A program made the position numbers and the translations under genes. From positions 106,674 to 170,673 of the forward strand of contig NZ_WTLI01000012.1 of NCBI RefSeq assembly GCF_011421635.1: a stretch of DNA of 64,000 nucleotides, written 5' to 3'. Shown piece by piece: positions 1 to 8,540 of the stretch. Positions within the stretch are counted from its first letter, which is position 1. The number at the start of each line of letters is the position of its first letter. Source of the DNA: Paenibacillus turpanensis. GTDB lineage: Bacteria; Bacillota; Bacilli; Paenibacillales; YIM-B00363. The notes below the pieces were generated by a model, which saw only the letters and a program-made list of their open reading frames with translations, was not told the origin of the DNA and searched no databases.

Positions 1-69
1 ACAGGGGAGGTTCGGACCTATCCGGTGATCGAGGAAGCGGGCATTGTGAAGGTCGGAATCCCATTCTAA
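1..69 (+). CDS. 3' end of an unidentified gene (partial)
   Basis: An open frame runs from base 1 to a TAA at 67-69 and encodes the last 22 residues of a protein ending in VKVGIPF. It sits directly before a strong hairpin terminator, as the end of a real gene would. The fragment is too short to name the family. Its start lies outside the window. Confidence 0.55.
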   Translation, partial: TGEVRTYPVIEEAGIVKVGIPF

Positions 70-80
70 AAGAAAAGAGA

Positions 81-146
81 AAAAGCCGCCCCCAGTCTTG
101 GCGGACCCTAAAGGGTTCGATCCATCCGACTTGGAAGGGCGGCTTT
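81..146. terminator. Bidirectional terminator between convergent genes
   Basis: AAAAGCCGCCC (81-91) pairs with GGGCGGCTTT (137-146), with further pairing inside the loop. A-rich and T-rich flanks suit both directions. It lies between the partial plus-strand gene and the minus-strand stalk protein. Confidence 0.75.
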
Positions 147-159
147 CTTGCTGTAAACG

Positions 160-1926
160 TTATTCCTTCTTTAATGGGTAGAAAATGAGATCCACTGGGA
201 AAGCAGAGCCGGCCGGCGGAGAAAACTCGATATTCAGCGTCTTCTCGTTGCCTGTCGTTCTCCACATGAGATGTACGCCGTCCATCGGCGTCATAACGCC
301 GCCATGATTCGGCACCATCAAATACTCTCCGTTAATTTTAAACGGCCCTTTGTAAACACCGCCGCGTGCCAGCAGCATGATCGCCATCGGCGGCGGGTTA
401 TCCATCTCTACATGGTACATGACGCCATAGTTGCCGAAGTTGGTCGCCGCGCGTTCTTCAATGGCGTCGTAGCCGGTCACATAACGGTCAATTTCTCCGT
501 CGCCGATCGTAATGAGCGCTGGCTCCGATAATTGGGCAGGATCGATTTTCCATTTAATATCCGCCGCATCAAAGGTTCCCCTCACATTTTGATCATAAGG
601 AAGCTTGCGCATGCTTTGGAAGTTTTCGATCTTATCCCCGCGTCCGAAGGCGATGAAGGAAATCGTTGTTTCCCCTGAGGTTTCCAGATCGTAGAACAGG
701 TTAATGCCCTGCTCAGGCAAAATTTCCGGGAACAACGCATACACTTGCGACTCGCCGGGAGGAACGATAACGTCAGCTTTTTCCGAATAATTGGCCATAA
801 AATCCACTGTAGCCTCGTGACCAATCAAGTTTGCGTAAATCGAAGGGTAAACTTCTCCCTGCTTGGTCGTCTTGATCGTGACCGGCTCCGTGCCATTGTT
901 TGTTGCCATAATTGCGATGTAAAGGCGCTCATCGGTTCCGTTCATATGGTCCGCATACAGGCGGGTCTTCCCGTTTACTTTATCTTGATATAGAATTCCC
1001 TTTTCAACAACCGTTTCCGGGCTGTCGCTTACGAGCAGCTTCCGTTCTTTCAATTGGGTAACGGTTTTCGGCAGCTCTCGCATTTTGAAAAAGCGTCCCG
1101 CGACTTCACCGTAAGACAAATCGATATACGTAGAGGTCGGGTTGTAATGCATTTTGTAGCCGAATTCATCTAAATACACTTCATCGACGATTTCAATTTT
1201 CCGCTCGTACCAATCGCTTTTGTTGCCGCTCACATCCGTCACCTGAAGCGAAATGCTGTAGGTGCCCGGCTTAAAATAAACATCTTGGCGGCCTCTCCAA
1301 TCCTTATGGCCGATGCCTTCCAAATCCACATCATAGCTTAAATCGATGATCTTCACCGGCTCTCCAATCCGATACGTCGGCTTCTCAAATAAGAATTTCG
1401 CGACCGGACGGGAGTTGTTCTGCGTGCTGGTCAGCAGGCTTTTCGGCTTCTTCGTGTAGACGATTTCCACTCGGTTTAATTCACTGTTATATTTGTATTT
1501 AGCACCCACGTAATCCATAATCCAAGTGAGGCGGAACAAGAGCCGATCCTCTGAGATGAGCACATGCTCGTCGTATTCCAGCGGTAAACCGTCGGCGAGA
1601 ACGGTTTTTGCAGCGTTATCAATAATAAGAGAGGATTCTTCGGTAGGCTCCATATGTATGGTGTTCGTTTCCGCTTCCCAGCGGATCGGCAGTCCGAAGG
1701 TTTCGGCTAAAAACCGTGCGGGAACATACATTTTACCGTTATGGATTTTGGCGGCGGCATCAAGGGTAACCTGCTGGTTCCCGATGAACGCTTCCTTTTG
1801 ACCGCTGTAAAGAATGACAAATACGGACGAGGTGGCGACGGTTTTGGCGGATGCCGTACCGGACAGTGCGGTAAGGGCGACAACCCCTGCAAGCAGGTAA
1901 TGAAGTAAGGTTCTTGCTCGTGTCAT
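160..1926 (-). CDS. Secreted stalk-domain (copper amine oxidase N-like) protein
   Basis: A 588-aa exported protein. Residues 1-27 form a signal peptide (basic start, hydrophobic core, ending ASA). Residues of about 40-155 match the copper-amine-oxidase-N type stalk repeat (VPARFLAETFGLPIRWEAETNTI), which in Firmicutes is a cell-surface module and not a catalytic one. Residues of about 180-250 look like a PKD/Ig-like beta domain (PGTYSISLQVTDVSGNKSDW). The C-terminal 300 residues are not recognised. An AAAGAGGAG ribosome site precedes the ATG. The gene stands alone and converges on the terminator at 81-146. The enzymatic name of the domain does not imply oxidase activity. Confidence 0.8.
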   Translation of the reverse strand: MTRARTLLHYLLAGVVALTALSGTASAKTVATSSVFVILYSGQKEAFIGNQQVTLDAAAKIHNGKMYVPARFLAETFGLPIRWEAETNTIHMEPTEESSLIIDNAAKTVLADGLPLEYDEHVLISEDRLLFRLTWIMDYVGAKYKYNSELNRVEIVYTKKPKSLLTSTQNNSRPVAKFLFEKPTYRIGEPVKIIDLSYDVDLEGIGHKDWRGRQDVYFKPGTYSISLQVTDVSGNKSDWYERKIEIVDEVYLDEFGYKMHYNPTSTYIDLSYGEVAGRFFKMRELPKTVTQLKERKLLVSDSPETVVEKGILYQDKVNGKTRLYADHMNGTDERLYIAIMATNNGTEPVTIKTTKQGEVYPSIYANLIGHEATVDFMANYSEKADVIVPPGESQVYALFPEILPEQGINLFYDLETSGETTISFIAFGRGDKIENFQSMRKLPYDQNVRGTFDAADIKWKIDPAQLSEPALITIGDGEIDRYVTGYDAIEERAATNFGNYGVMYHVEMDNPPPMAIMLLARGGVYKGPFKINGEYLMVPNHGGVMTPMDGVHLMWRTTGNEKTLNIEFSPPAGSAFPVDLIFYPLKKE

Positions 1927-2033
1927 GAAGCGAATCTCCTCTTTCTTTTGTAGTGTTAATATAGACGCAGGCGAAAGGTAAAAAGTTCCGTAAGTAGAAA
2001 AAATACATAATTTGTGTAGGAGTGTTTGGGCGT

Positions 2034-2525
2034 ATGGATAAGGACCAGCTGCATCAAAAAATCGAACAAATGTCAGACCGGGAGCGTGCCGTCATTGCGC
2101 GTACCGCTGAGGCGTTGGAAACGATGAAGGAGAACGGCTATCCGTTTCTCGGCAATTTTATGAATATTGTTGAAGAAGCGTCCGATCAGGACGGTGTTTT
2201 CGTGTGCTCCATGCCTGTTGAGCGGCACTGGTGGAACCCGTACCGGATTGTCTACGGAGGGGTCACCGCGACCTTGGCGGATATGGCGATGGCTTGGATG
2301 CTGGAGCTGCGGGTGTCGCAGGACGACAAGTTTGTGACGCTCGATATGAATGTGAATTATCATAAGCCGGGGACAGGAAAAAAGCTGATTGCCAGGGCAG
2401 TCATTCAGCATCAAGCGGGTGATGTGTACCAGATGGGCTGTGAAATCCGCAACGATAAGGACGACCTGGTTGTGACGGCAACCGGATCGTTTTTACGCTT
2501 GCGGCGCGGGCGGCGCGAGGAATAG
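2034..2525 (+). CDS. PaaI-family hotdog thioesterase
   Basis: A 163-aa protein with a hotdog-fold thioesterase domain in its second half: VYGGVTATLADMAMAWMLE followed by the beta strands VTLDMNVNYHKPG and a typical C-terminal VVTATGSFLRL. Such enzymes hydrolyse acyl-CoA thioesters; the substrate cannot be told from sequence. I chose ATG 2034 over the upstream in-frame GTG at 2022 because AGGAG (2018-2022) overlaps that GTG but is 11 bases before the ATG. It is a single gene, divergent from the stalk protein and converging on DedA. Confidence 0.82.
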   Translation: MDKDQLHQKIEQMSDRERAVIARTAEALETMKENGYPFLGNFMNIVEEASDQDGVFVCSMPVERHWWNPYRIVYGGVTATLADMAMAWMLELRVSQDDKFVTLDMNVNYHKPGTGKKLIARAVIQHQAGDVYQMGCEIRNDKDDLVVTATGSFLRLRRGRREE

Positions 2526-2611
2526 CGGATGCAAAGCAGGCTGGACGCTGCGGGAATGCAGGCCAGCCGACTGTTGGAGTTTACGGTCTGGAATAAGTCG
2601 GCGGGTATTCC

Positions 2612-3202
2612 TTACTTTGCCCGTCTGCGGCGGATGAGATACACGATGAGGAACACGGCGGCGCAAAATACGATGAAGGCAACGGCATACTCCGCGACAA
2701 GATGGAATAGTTTTTCCCAAGCAGGGCCAAACCAAAGGCCGATTCCGACAAAGGTTATTACCCAAAAAAGCGCGCCGGTATAGGCATAAAGAGCGAACGT
2801 TCGGAAGGGAAGGCGGATAACACCTGAGAAGTACCCGGTCACATGGCGGACGCCGGGGATAAAATAGGCGACGAAAATTAAGGCGTTGCCGTAGCGCTCG
2901 AACCACTTCTCGGTCTTTTTTACTTTGTCGGGTCCGAGCCCGAACCGTCGGCCGTAGCGTTCAAAAAAAGGCATTCCAAGGCGGTAGCCGATCCAATAGG
3001 TGATCGAAATGCTCGTAGTTGTGGCAATAAAGGAGAGCACCATGCAGAGAAACCAATTGAGGCGTCCTTCGTATGCAAGATAACCGGCGTAAGCCATGGA
3101 GGTTTCCCCTGGAAACGGTAAAGCGATATACTCTAGAAAAAGACCGATAAACAATACGGCATAACCGTACTGCTCAAACCACATTTGTATGGTTTCCCAC
3201 AT
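2612..3202 (-). CDS. DedA family integral membrane protein
   Basis: A 196-aa protein with about five membrane segments and the DedA/SNARE-associated signature: an N-terminal re-entrant region with E-x-x-x-LPFPGET, a central FERYGNALIFVAYFIPGVRH, and a Gly-rich SGVIRLP turn. DedA proteins are membrane transporters; some members flip undecaprenyl phosphate and others act in cation and pH tolerance. The sequence does not show which applies here. It ends in a basic RRRRAK tail on the cytoplasmic side. Start ATG 3202 has an AAGGCAGG-like ribosome site. Confidence 0.88.
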   Translation of the reverse strand: MWETIQMWFEQYGYAVLFIGLFLEYIALPFPGETSMAYAGYLAYEGRLNWFLCMVLSFIATTTSISITYWIGYRLGMPFFERYGRRFGLGPDKVKKTEKWFERYGNALIFVAYFIPGVRHVTGYFSGVIRLPFRTFALYAYTGALFWVITFVGIGLWFGPAWEKLFHLVAEYAVAFIVFCAAVFLIVYLIRRRRAK

Positions 3203-3306
3203 TAGTTAGTAACCTGCCTTACGTATAAGTTTGGTTTTTCATCCTACTAAAAATATCAAAAAATCCGGGACGTATTCAACAAGCCCGGGCAAGGGAGAGG
3301 GAACAG

Positions 3307-3849
3307 ATGAAGAAGATTGCGATTGTAGCGGGAAGTAACCGGAGCGGCGCGACCAGCACGCTGCTTTCAAATTACATAGGCAGGCTGTTGAAGGAAAAGG
3401 GATTTGCGGCGGAGGTACATGATTTGTTCGAACGGCCGCTTCCGTTTTATTCGCCGGATCAAGGCGAAATGACGGATGACAACCTGCAGCGCTTTAAGCA
3501 GCTGCTTGGCGAGGCGGAGGGCATCGTGCTGGCGACGCCGGAGTATCACGGAAGCATTTCGGGCGTATTGAAAAATGCGTTGGATCATGTCAGCTCAGCG
3601 GAATTCAGCGACAAGCCGGTGCTCGCTGTCAGCTCGGCGGGCGGACCGGTTGGCGTAAGCTCCTTGAACCACATTCAGACGATTGTGCGCAACATGCACG
3701 GGATAAATTGCCCGGAATGGATTTCAGTCGGCGGGGATCAGCGCAGCTTCGACAGTGACGGCACGCCTTCGCATGAACCGACCCGGGAGCGCGTCGAACG
3801 GGTTGTGTACTATTTTGCTGGTATGACGGAGCTGCTTGCGAAACGGTAA
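3307..3849 (+). CDS. NADPH-dependent FMN reductase family protein
   Basis: A 180-aa flavodoxin-like reductase. The FMN phosphate-binding loop GSNRSGATSTLL is at residues 9-20, and the second FMN-contact motif TPEYHGSISGVLKNALDH is near residue 78, as in the YieF/azoreductase-like NADPH-dependent FMN reductase family. It likely reduces quinones or azo compounds with NAD(P)H in the cytoplasm. A good GGGAGAGG ribosome site lies 6-10 bases before the ATG. It may share a transcript with the CMD-like gene 145 bp downstream; no terminator is visible between them. Confidence 0.85.
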   Translation: MKKIAIVAGSNRSGATSTLLSNYIGRLLKEKGFAAEVHDLFERPLPFYSPDQGEMTDDNLQRFKQLLGEAEGIVLATPEYHGSISGVLKNALDHVSSAEFSDKPVLAVSSAGGPVGVSSLNHIQTIVRNMHGINCPEWISVGGDQRSFDSDGTPSHEPTRERVERVVYYFAGMTELLAKR

Positions 3850-3994
3850 GTTACGCGGGGAGTCTCTGGTAGCTCAGCCGGAGCCTCAAGCCTCGTGCTT
3901 CGAGCCTTGTGTTTCGAGCTTCACTAGGCTTGGAATTGGAAGTTTCTATTGAGGGAACGCTACCCGGGTACAACTTAACGGGAGGAATGTTTCC

Positions 3995-4348
3995 TTGAAC
4001 ACACAAATAGCGGATCGCAAAGTAGATGCTTATAAAATCGGTGTCGGCCACCTGAAGGCGATGGCTCCGAATCAGATCGAGGGCTATCATCGTTTTACCG
4101 GAGAGTGTTTCCGCGAGGGGGCGCTGTCTGCGAGAGAAAAGCAGCTCATTGCGTTAGGGATCGCGCTCTTTGCGAATAACGAGGTGTGCACCTTCTATCA
4201 CGTGGATGAGGCACTTTCCGAAGGGGCGACCCCGGAGCAAGTGGCAGAAGCCGCGGCGGTCGCGGCTGCAGCCAGCAGCGGTCACATTATGTCGCAGAGT
4301 GTGACCAGAGTGCAGCAGGTGCTGGAGCAACGACATCCGCTGCAGTAA
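3995..4348 (+). CDS. Carboxymuconolactone decarboxylase / AhpD-like protein
   Basis: A 117-aa all-helical CMD-domain protein. It starts at a TTG preceded by GGGAGGAAT with suitable spacing; no ATG fits as well. The family active-site segment is NEVCTFYHVDEAL: the second Cys and the His of the AhpD CxxCxxxH motif are present, but the first Cys is replaced by Asn. Classical two-cysteine AhpD peroxidase chemistry is therefore unlikely. Many Firmicute CMD proteins of this size lie beside oxidoreductases, as here next to an FMN reductase. The exact function is unknown. Confidence 0.8.
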   Translation: MNTQIADRKVDAYKIGVGHLKAMAPNQIEGYHRFTGECFREGALSAREKQLIALGIALFANNEVCTFYHVDEALSEGATPEQVAEAAAVAAAASSGHIMSQSVTRVQQVLEQRHPLQ

Positions 4349-4361
4349 AACAGCAGCAAAT

Positions 4362-4388
4362 GAGCCGCCTCCATCTGGAGAGCGGCTC
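4362..4388 (+). terminator. Intrinsic terminator after the CMD-like gene
   Basis: GAGCCGC-CTCC / GGAG-A-GCGGCTC forms a stem of about 11 bp with one bulge, 13 bases after the stop. The following T-run is weak. Confidence 0.6.
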
Positions 4389-4437
4389 TTCGCTTATCGG
4401 AAGGGATGGCTGCACAATATCCAATCCGCCAACAAAC

Positions 4438-4821
4438 CTATTTCGAATGGTCTTTCTCTGTGGAGGGTTTTTCTTCCGGCTGAGCTGCCGATGCAGGTGC
4501 CGCCTCTTGGGCTGATTTGCCAGCCAAGTGCGAGGTAGCGGCTTGAATGCCTTCCTTTACGGAGCGAAGCTCGGTTTCCTTCTCGGCGAGCGACGCTTCG
4601 AGCGTGCGGATCTTCCGGGACATCCGGTACTGGCGGATGATTCCGAATAAACCGACTACGATTCCGCCGAACAGAGCAGAGCCAAGGATGACGAGAATAA
4701 GAGGAACCATCGATTCGCCGAAGACGAAGCGGACGGGCACCGGATCAACGTTAACAACGGCAAATATGCCGATGAGCAGGGCAAACACTAAAGCAAAAAG
4801 CATCGTCCATTGAATTTTCAT
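4438..4821 (-). CDS. LapA family membrane protein
   Basis: A 127-aa protein of the LapA/DUF1049 type. It has two transmembrane helices (residues 5-24 and 40-61) separated by the family motif NVDPVPVRFVFGE, then a coiled-coil segment (RTLEASLAEKETELRSVKEG) and a disordered Ala/Glu-rich tail. Its function in Gram-positives is not settled; in proteobacteria LapA/LapB affects envelope assembly. ATG 4821 was preferred over a longer upstream frame because GGAGTGATT precedes it and the longer version adds an unrelated N-terminus. Confidence 0.8.
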   Translation of the reverse strand: MKIQWTMLFALVFALLIGIFAVVNVDPVPVRFVFGESMVPLILVILGSALFGGIVVGLFGIIRQYRMSRKIRTLEASLAEKETELRSVKEGIQAATSHLAGKSAQEAAPASAAQPEEKPSTEKDHSK

Positions 4822-4930
4822 GCGAATCACTCCATTTACGCAAGTAGTTCTTAGTATACCATAAGAAGCATTTTTCTTGCGGCGAAATGGCGCAGAAATG
4901 CTGAGCATAAGGAGAAGAGGGAGTGGGGCA

Positions 4931-5308
4931 ATGTTCCGCGTTGTACATTTTGAGCTGCAGACAGACAAGCCGGAAGAGCTGGCGCAGTTTTATTCCAAGG
5001 TGTTTGGCTGGAAGGTAAGGCAGGTAGAAGGGGATATTCCGTATTGGCATCTGCAAACCGGAACGGGGGAGCAGCACACGAAAGGCATCAACGGCGGGGC
5101 CGCGCTTATTCGTGCAGAGGAGCGCCAGGGCAGGGCTGCTGCCGTGAATACGGTCGAGGTGCCGTCGGTGATAGAGATGATTACTTCCATTGAAGCAAAC
5201 GGCGGGCGGCAGGCATCGCCGGTCATGGAGCTGCCAGGGGGAGAGAAATTCGTATACTGCGAGGACCCGCATGGCATCGTTTTTGGTCTTATTGAACGGC
5301 AGGCGTGA
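4931..5308 (+). CDS. VOC (glyoxalase/bleomycin-resistance) family protein
   Basis: A 125-aa single VOC domain. RVVHFELQTDKPEELAQFYSKVFGWKV at the N-terminus is the first beta-alpha-beta unit, and YCEDPHGIVFGLIE is the conserved C-terminal strand. His6 and Glu123 are candidate metal ligands. Substrate unknown; the family covers dioxygenases, glyoxalases and binding proteins. Start ATG 4931 has AAGAGGGAG upstream; the longer in-frame extension lacks homology to the fold. It ends just before a strong bidirectional terminator. Confidence 0.8.
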   Translation: MFRVVHFELQTDKPEELAQFYSKVFGWKVRQVEGDIPYWHLQTGTGEQHTKGINGGAALIRAEERQGRAAAVNTVEVPSVIEMITSIEANGGRQASPVMELPGGEKFVYCEDPHGIVFGLIERQA

Positions 5309-5323
5309 AGCGGCCTGCATAAA

Positions 5324-5359
5324 GAATGCCCCAAGGAATTGCAAGTTCCCTGGGGCATT
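5324..5359. terminator. Bidirectional terminator
   Basis: AATGCCCCAAGGAA (5324-5337) pairs with TTCCCTGGGGCATT (5346-5359) around a short loop, with T-rich flanks on both strands. It separates the convergent VOC and CvfC-like genes. Confidence 0.85.
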
Positions 5360-5369
5360 GTTATTCACT

Positions 5370-6506
5370 CTACGTATCGCGGCGGGCCATCTGCTGCCAC
5401 ACCGTGCCGGCCGCGCTTTCGCCGCGCTCGATCCGCTCAACGGCCATGCGCGCCTGCAGGCTCACCTCGAACTCGGGGTCGCTAACCGCCTCGCGCAGCG
5501 CCTCCAAGGCGCTGTCTTCGCCGACCTCGTACAGGAAGCGCGCCGCGCGCCAGCGCACGATCTTGCTCGGGTCGCGCAGGGCGGCCGCCATCTCCGGCGT
5601 AGCCGCCGGGTCGCCGATGTCGGAAAGCGCGTCGCCGGCCGTCCGCCGCACGGCAGCGGACGAATCCCGCATCGCCTCGTACAGCAGCTTCAGCACCTCG
5701 CCGGAATCGGCGTCCTTCAGGCCGCCGATATAGACGACCGCCAGCCGCCGCACCGAATAATGCTCGTCGCGCAGCGCCTTCACGAGCAGCGGCAGGTCGT
5801 CCGCCTCCGGCTTCATGCGCTCCAGCGCGGCGTAGCGCACCTTCCAATCGGCATCGTCCAGCTTCGCGCGGAGCTCCTCCGGAGAAAGCGGCTTCGGCGG
5901 CTCCGGCGCCTGCACGCTTTTCTCGAGGATCTGCTGCACCATCGAACGCAGCCGATCCTCATCATACGACGCCTCGAGCTCCTTGCAGACGTCCTCGGCG
6001 ATTTCCTTCAGTTCGCCGTAACGCACGCCGAACTCGACGAGCTGGCGCTCCTTGATCAGGTTCGGCGATGCCGCCCCTGCCTCCGTCGCAGCATTCACAA
6101 ACCGCTCCGGCATTGCAATGCGCGCTTCCTCGCCGCCGGCCTTCACGCGGATTTGCATCGGTATGCCGCGGAACATCTGCACAAACACATTCGCCTCGCC
6201 GAACGCCCCGGCTTCGCCGGTCACCTTCAGCAGCTCGGCCGCGCCTTCCGCGTTCTCAAACAAGCGGCTCGCATCCGCCAAAATCGACTCCCACTTGCCG
6301 CTTCCCGCGCGCTCCAGCGCAATGAAATCGGCGGTGTGGAACACGCCCTTTACTCCTTCTATGTCCAGCATCCGGCGAATAAAGGCCGGAGCTTTGTCCG
6401 CCTCTTCGGACGTATAGTTACGCTGTACCCCCTGCGGCAGCGATTCGCTCACCGTCAGCTTCATTACATTTGGGCTCGGCGTCGGTTCAACTGAAAGTAA
6501 TCTCAT
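5370..6506 (-). CDS. CvfC/YpgR-like protein: Nfu N-domain plus HEAT repeats
   Basis: A 378-aa cytoplasmic protein. Residues 1-90 match the Nfu_N scaffold domain (EPTPSPNVMKLTVSE ... IEGVKGVFHTADFIALER). Residues of about 215-360 are HEAT-like repeats (DDADWKVRYAALERMKP, DEHYSVRRLAVVYIGGLK, DSSAAVRRTAGDALSDIGD, DPSKIVRWRAARFLYEVGE). The architecture and length match the 'conserved virulence factor C' family (CvfC in Staphylococcus, YpgR in Bacillus), whose molecular role is poorly known. The HEAT half is much richer in G+C than its neighbours, which makes long false frames on both strands. Confidence 0.85.
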   Translation of the reverse strand: MRLLSVEPTPSPNVMKLTVSESLPQGVQRNYTSEEADKAPAFIRRMLDIEGVKGVFHTADFIALERAGSGKWESILADASRLFENAEGAAELLKVTGEAGAFGEANVFVQMFRGIPMQIRVKAGGEEARIAMPERFVNAATEAGAASPNLIKERQLVEFGVRYGELKEIAEDVCKELEASYDEDRLRSMVQQILEKSVQAPEPPKPLSPEELRAKLDDADWKVRYAALERMKPEADDLPLLVKALRDEHYSVRRLAVVYIGGLKDADSGEVLKLLYEAMRDSSAAVRRTAGDALSDIGDPAATPEMAAALRDPSKIVRWRAARFLYEVGEDSALEALREAVSDPEFEVSLQARMAVERIERGESAAGTVWQQMARRDT

Positions 6507-6757
6507 GATTTTTTACCTCCGCTTTCCATTCTCTGCATTATCATATCATAAGGAGGGCCGAAAGGCTTTTTCACAGCCAGTACTTAGGCTTTTTTCGTGA
6601 AATGTTTGAACCGAGGCGTTATATTCAGTATGATGGTAGAGATGGTTTCCGGCAGGAATAAGCGGAACACTTAATTTGGCATACTGCGCATTTGGCGTTT
6701 AGCGCCAGAATGTGTGCGTTTAGATGTACTATTTTTGAAAGTGAGGAATTATTCGAT

Positions 6758-8374
6758 ATGATCGCAACGAACGGAATTTCTTTGCGCTTCGGCAAAAGGG
6801 CGTTGTTCGAGGAAGTAAACGTCAAGTTTACGCCGGGCAACTGCTATGGCTTGATTGGAGCGAACGGAGCGGGGAAGTCGACGTTTCTGAAAATTTTGTC
6901 CGGCGAGGTGGAGCCTTCGACGGGTGAAGTCATTATCTCGCAGGGAGACCGGATGGCGGTGCTGAAGCAGAACCACTTCGAATTCGATGAGGTTCAGGTG
7001 CTGAAAACCGTTATTATGGGGCATAAGAAGCTATTCGATATTATGGAAGAAAAGGATGCGCTTTATGCGAAGCCGGACTTCAGCGACGAGGACGGTATGC
7101 GCGCGGCGGAGCTTGAGGGCGAGTTTCAAGAGCTCAACGGCTGGGATGCAGAGCCTCAGGGGGCTGAATTGCTGATCGGTCTTGGCATTCCGCGCGAGCT
7201 TCACGACAAGCTGATGAAGGAGCTGGACGGCAACCAGAAGGTACGCGTGCTATTGGCACAGGCCCTGTTCGGCAATCCACAAATCCTGCTTCTCGACGAG
7301 CCTACCAACCACTTGGATATGGATTCGGTGCGCTGGTTAGAAAACTTCTTGATGGATTATGAAGGCACCGTTATTGTTGTATCCCATGACCGTTACTTCT
7401 TAAATAAAGTATGTACACATATTGCTGACCTCGATTACGGAAAAATTCAGCTTTATGTCGGCAACTACGATTTCTGGTACCAATCCAGCCAGCTTGCCCT
7501 GCAGCTGACTAGAGATGCGAATAAGAAGAAGGAAGAAAAGATCAAGCAGCTTCAGGAGTTTATCGCCCGCTTTAGTGCGAATGCTTCCAAGTCGAAGCAG
7601 GCGACAAGCCGGAAGAAAATGCTCGATAAAATCCAGCTCGATGACATCCGTCCTTCTTCCCGCAAATATCCGTTTATTAACTTCAAGCCGGAGCGAGAGG
7701 CAGGCAAGCAGCTTCTGACGATCGAGAACCTAACGGTCCGCACGGAAGCGGGGCAGGATGTGAACGGCCTTAATCTTGTAGTGAACAAGGGTGATAAAAT
7801 TGCTTTTGTCGGGCCTTGGGAGCATGTGAAGACGGCATTGTTCCAGGTGCTGATGGGCGAGAAGGAGCCGGCGGATGGAACCTACACCTGGGGGGTTACG
7901 ACAAGCCAGGCCTACTTCCCGAAAGACAATTCGGAATACTTCGAAGGCGTTGAAATGAACCTTGTCGATTGGCTGCGCCAGTATTCCAAAAACCAAGAAG
8001 AGCAGTATATCCGCGGCTTCCTTGGCCGGATGCTCTTCGCTGGGGAAGAGGCGTTGAAGAAAGCAAGTGTGCTTTCCGGAGGCGAAAAGGTTCGCTGCAT
8101 GCTCTCACGCATGATGATGACCGGCGCGAATGTGCTGATTCTCGATGAACCGACGAACCACCTTGACCTTGAATCGATTACGGCGTTGAACAATGGCCTG
8201 GTTGATTTCGACGGTACCGTGCTCTTCGTGTCACAGGACCATGAGTTCGTTAACACGATTGCCAACCGGATTATCGAAATTACGCCGAAGGGCATTATCG
8301 ATAAGCAAATGACCTATGATGAATACTTGGAAAATGAAGACGTAAAACGCCAGCGTGAAGAATTGTGGGCTTAA
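6758..8374 (+). CDS. ABC-F family ATPase (YkpA-like)
   Basis: A 538-aa soluble protein with two ATP-binding cassettes and no membrane domain. NBD1 has Walker A GANGAGKST (residues about 37-45) and LLLDEPTNHLD, but its signature is LDGNQ in place of LSGGQ. NBD2 has a proper LSGGEKVR signature and LILDEPTNHLD, but its P-loop reads GPWEHVKTALF, lacking the usual glycines. A basic coiled linker follows NBD1. The sequence closely resembles B. subtilis YkpA. ABC-F proteins act on ribosomes in translation or antibiotic protection. ATG 6758 is chosen because GAGGAATT precedes it; a longer frame to 6692 lacks homology. Confidence 0.88.
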   Translation: MIATNGISLRFGKRALFEEVNVKFTPGNCYGLIGANGAGKSTFLKILSGEVEPSTGEVIISQGDRMAVLKQNHFEFDEVQVLKTVIMGHKKLFDIMEEKDALYAKPDFSDEDGMRAAELEGEFQELNGWDAEPQGAELLIGLGIPRELHDKLMKELDGNQKVRVLLAQALFGNPQILLLDEPTNHLDMDSVRWLENFLMDYEGTVIVVSHDRYFLNKVCTHIADLDYGKIQLYVGNYDFWYQSSQLALQLTRDANKKKEEKIKQLQEFIARFSANASKSKQATSRKKMLDKIQLDDIRPSSRKYPFINFKPEREAGKQLLTIENLTVRTEAGQDVNGLNLVVNKGDKIAFVGPWEHVKTALFQVLMGEKEPADGTYTWGVTTSQAYFPKDNSEYFEGVEMNLVDWLRQYSKNQEEQYIRGFLGRMLFAGEEALKKASVLSGGEKVRCMLSRMMMTGANVLILDEPTNHLDLESITALNNGLVDFDGTVLFVSQDHEFVNTIANRIIEITPKGIIDKQMTYDEYLENEDVKRQREELWA

Positions 8375-8431
8375 AGCATCGCAATCCAATGTGGGCATAA
8401 GGCATGGCAATCAAATGTAAGGCTAAAAAGA

Positions 8432-8460
8432 AAGGCCGCTCTTGTAGGCGGCCTTCTTAA
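8432..8460. terminator. Intrinsic terminator after the ABC-F gene
   Basis: AAGGCCGC (8432-8439) pairs with GCGGCCTT (8448-8455) around a loop of 8, followed by CTTAAT. The opposite strand has a T-rich flank, so it may also serve the minus-strand lipoprotein gene. Confidence 0.75.
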
Positions 8461-8540
8461 TGGCGTTTTGCTGAAGGAGCATGGATCTGGCATGGAACTC
8501 GGGGATTGCGGGATCGCGCAGTCTCTTCAATTACAGTGGA

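Noticed and set aside
3850..3994. Repeated GCCTCGTGCTTCGAG / GCCTTGTGTTTCGAG words
   Set aside because: Only two imperfect 15-bp copies in a short gap; too little to call a repeat element.
5190..6494. 434-codon plus-strand open frame, Arg/His/Leu-rich
   Set aside because: It lies opposite the CvfC-like HEAT gene, shows no domain, and arises from the GC-rich codons of that gene.
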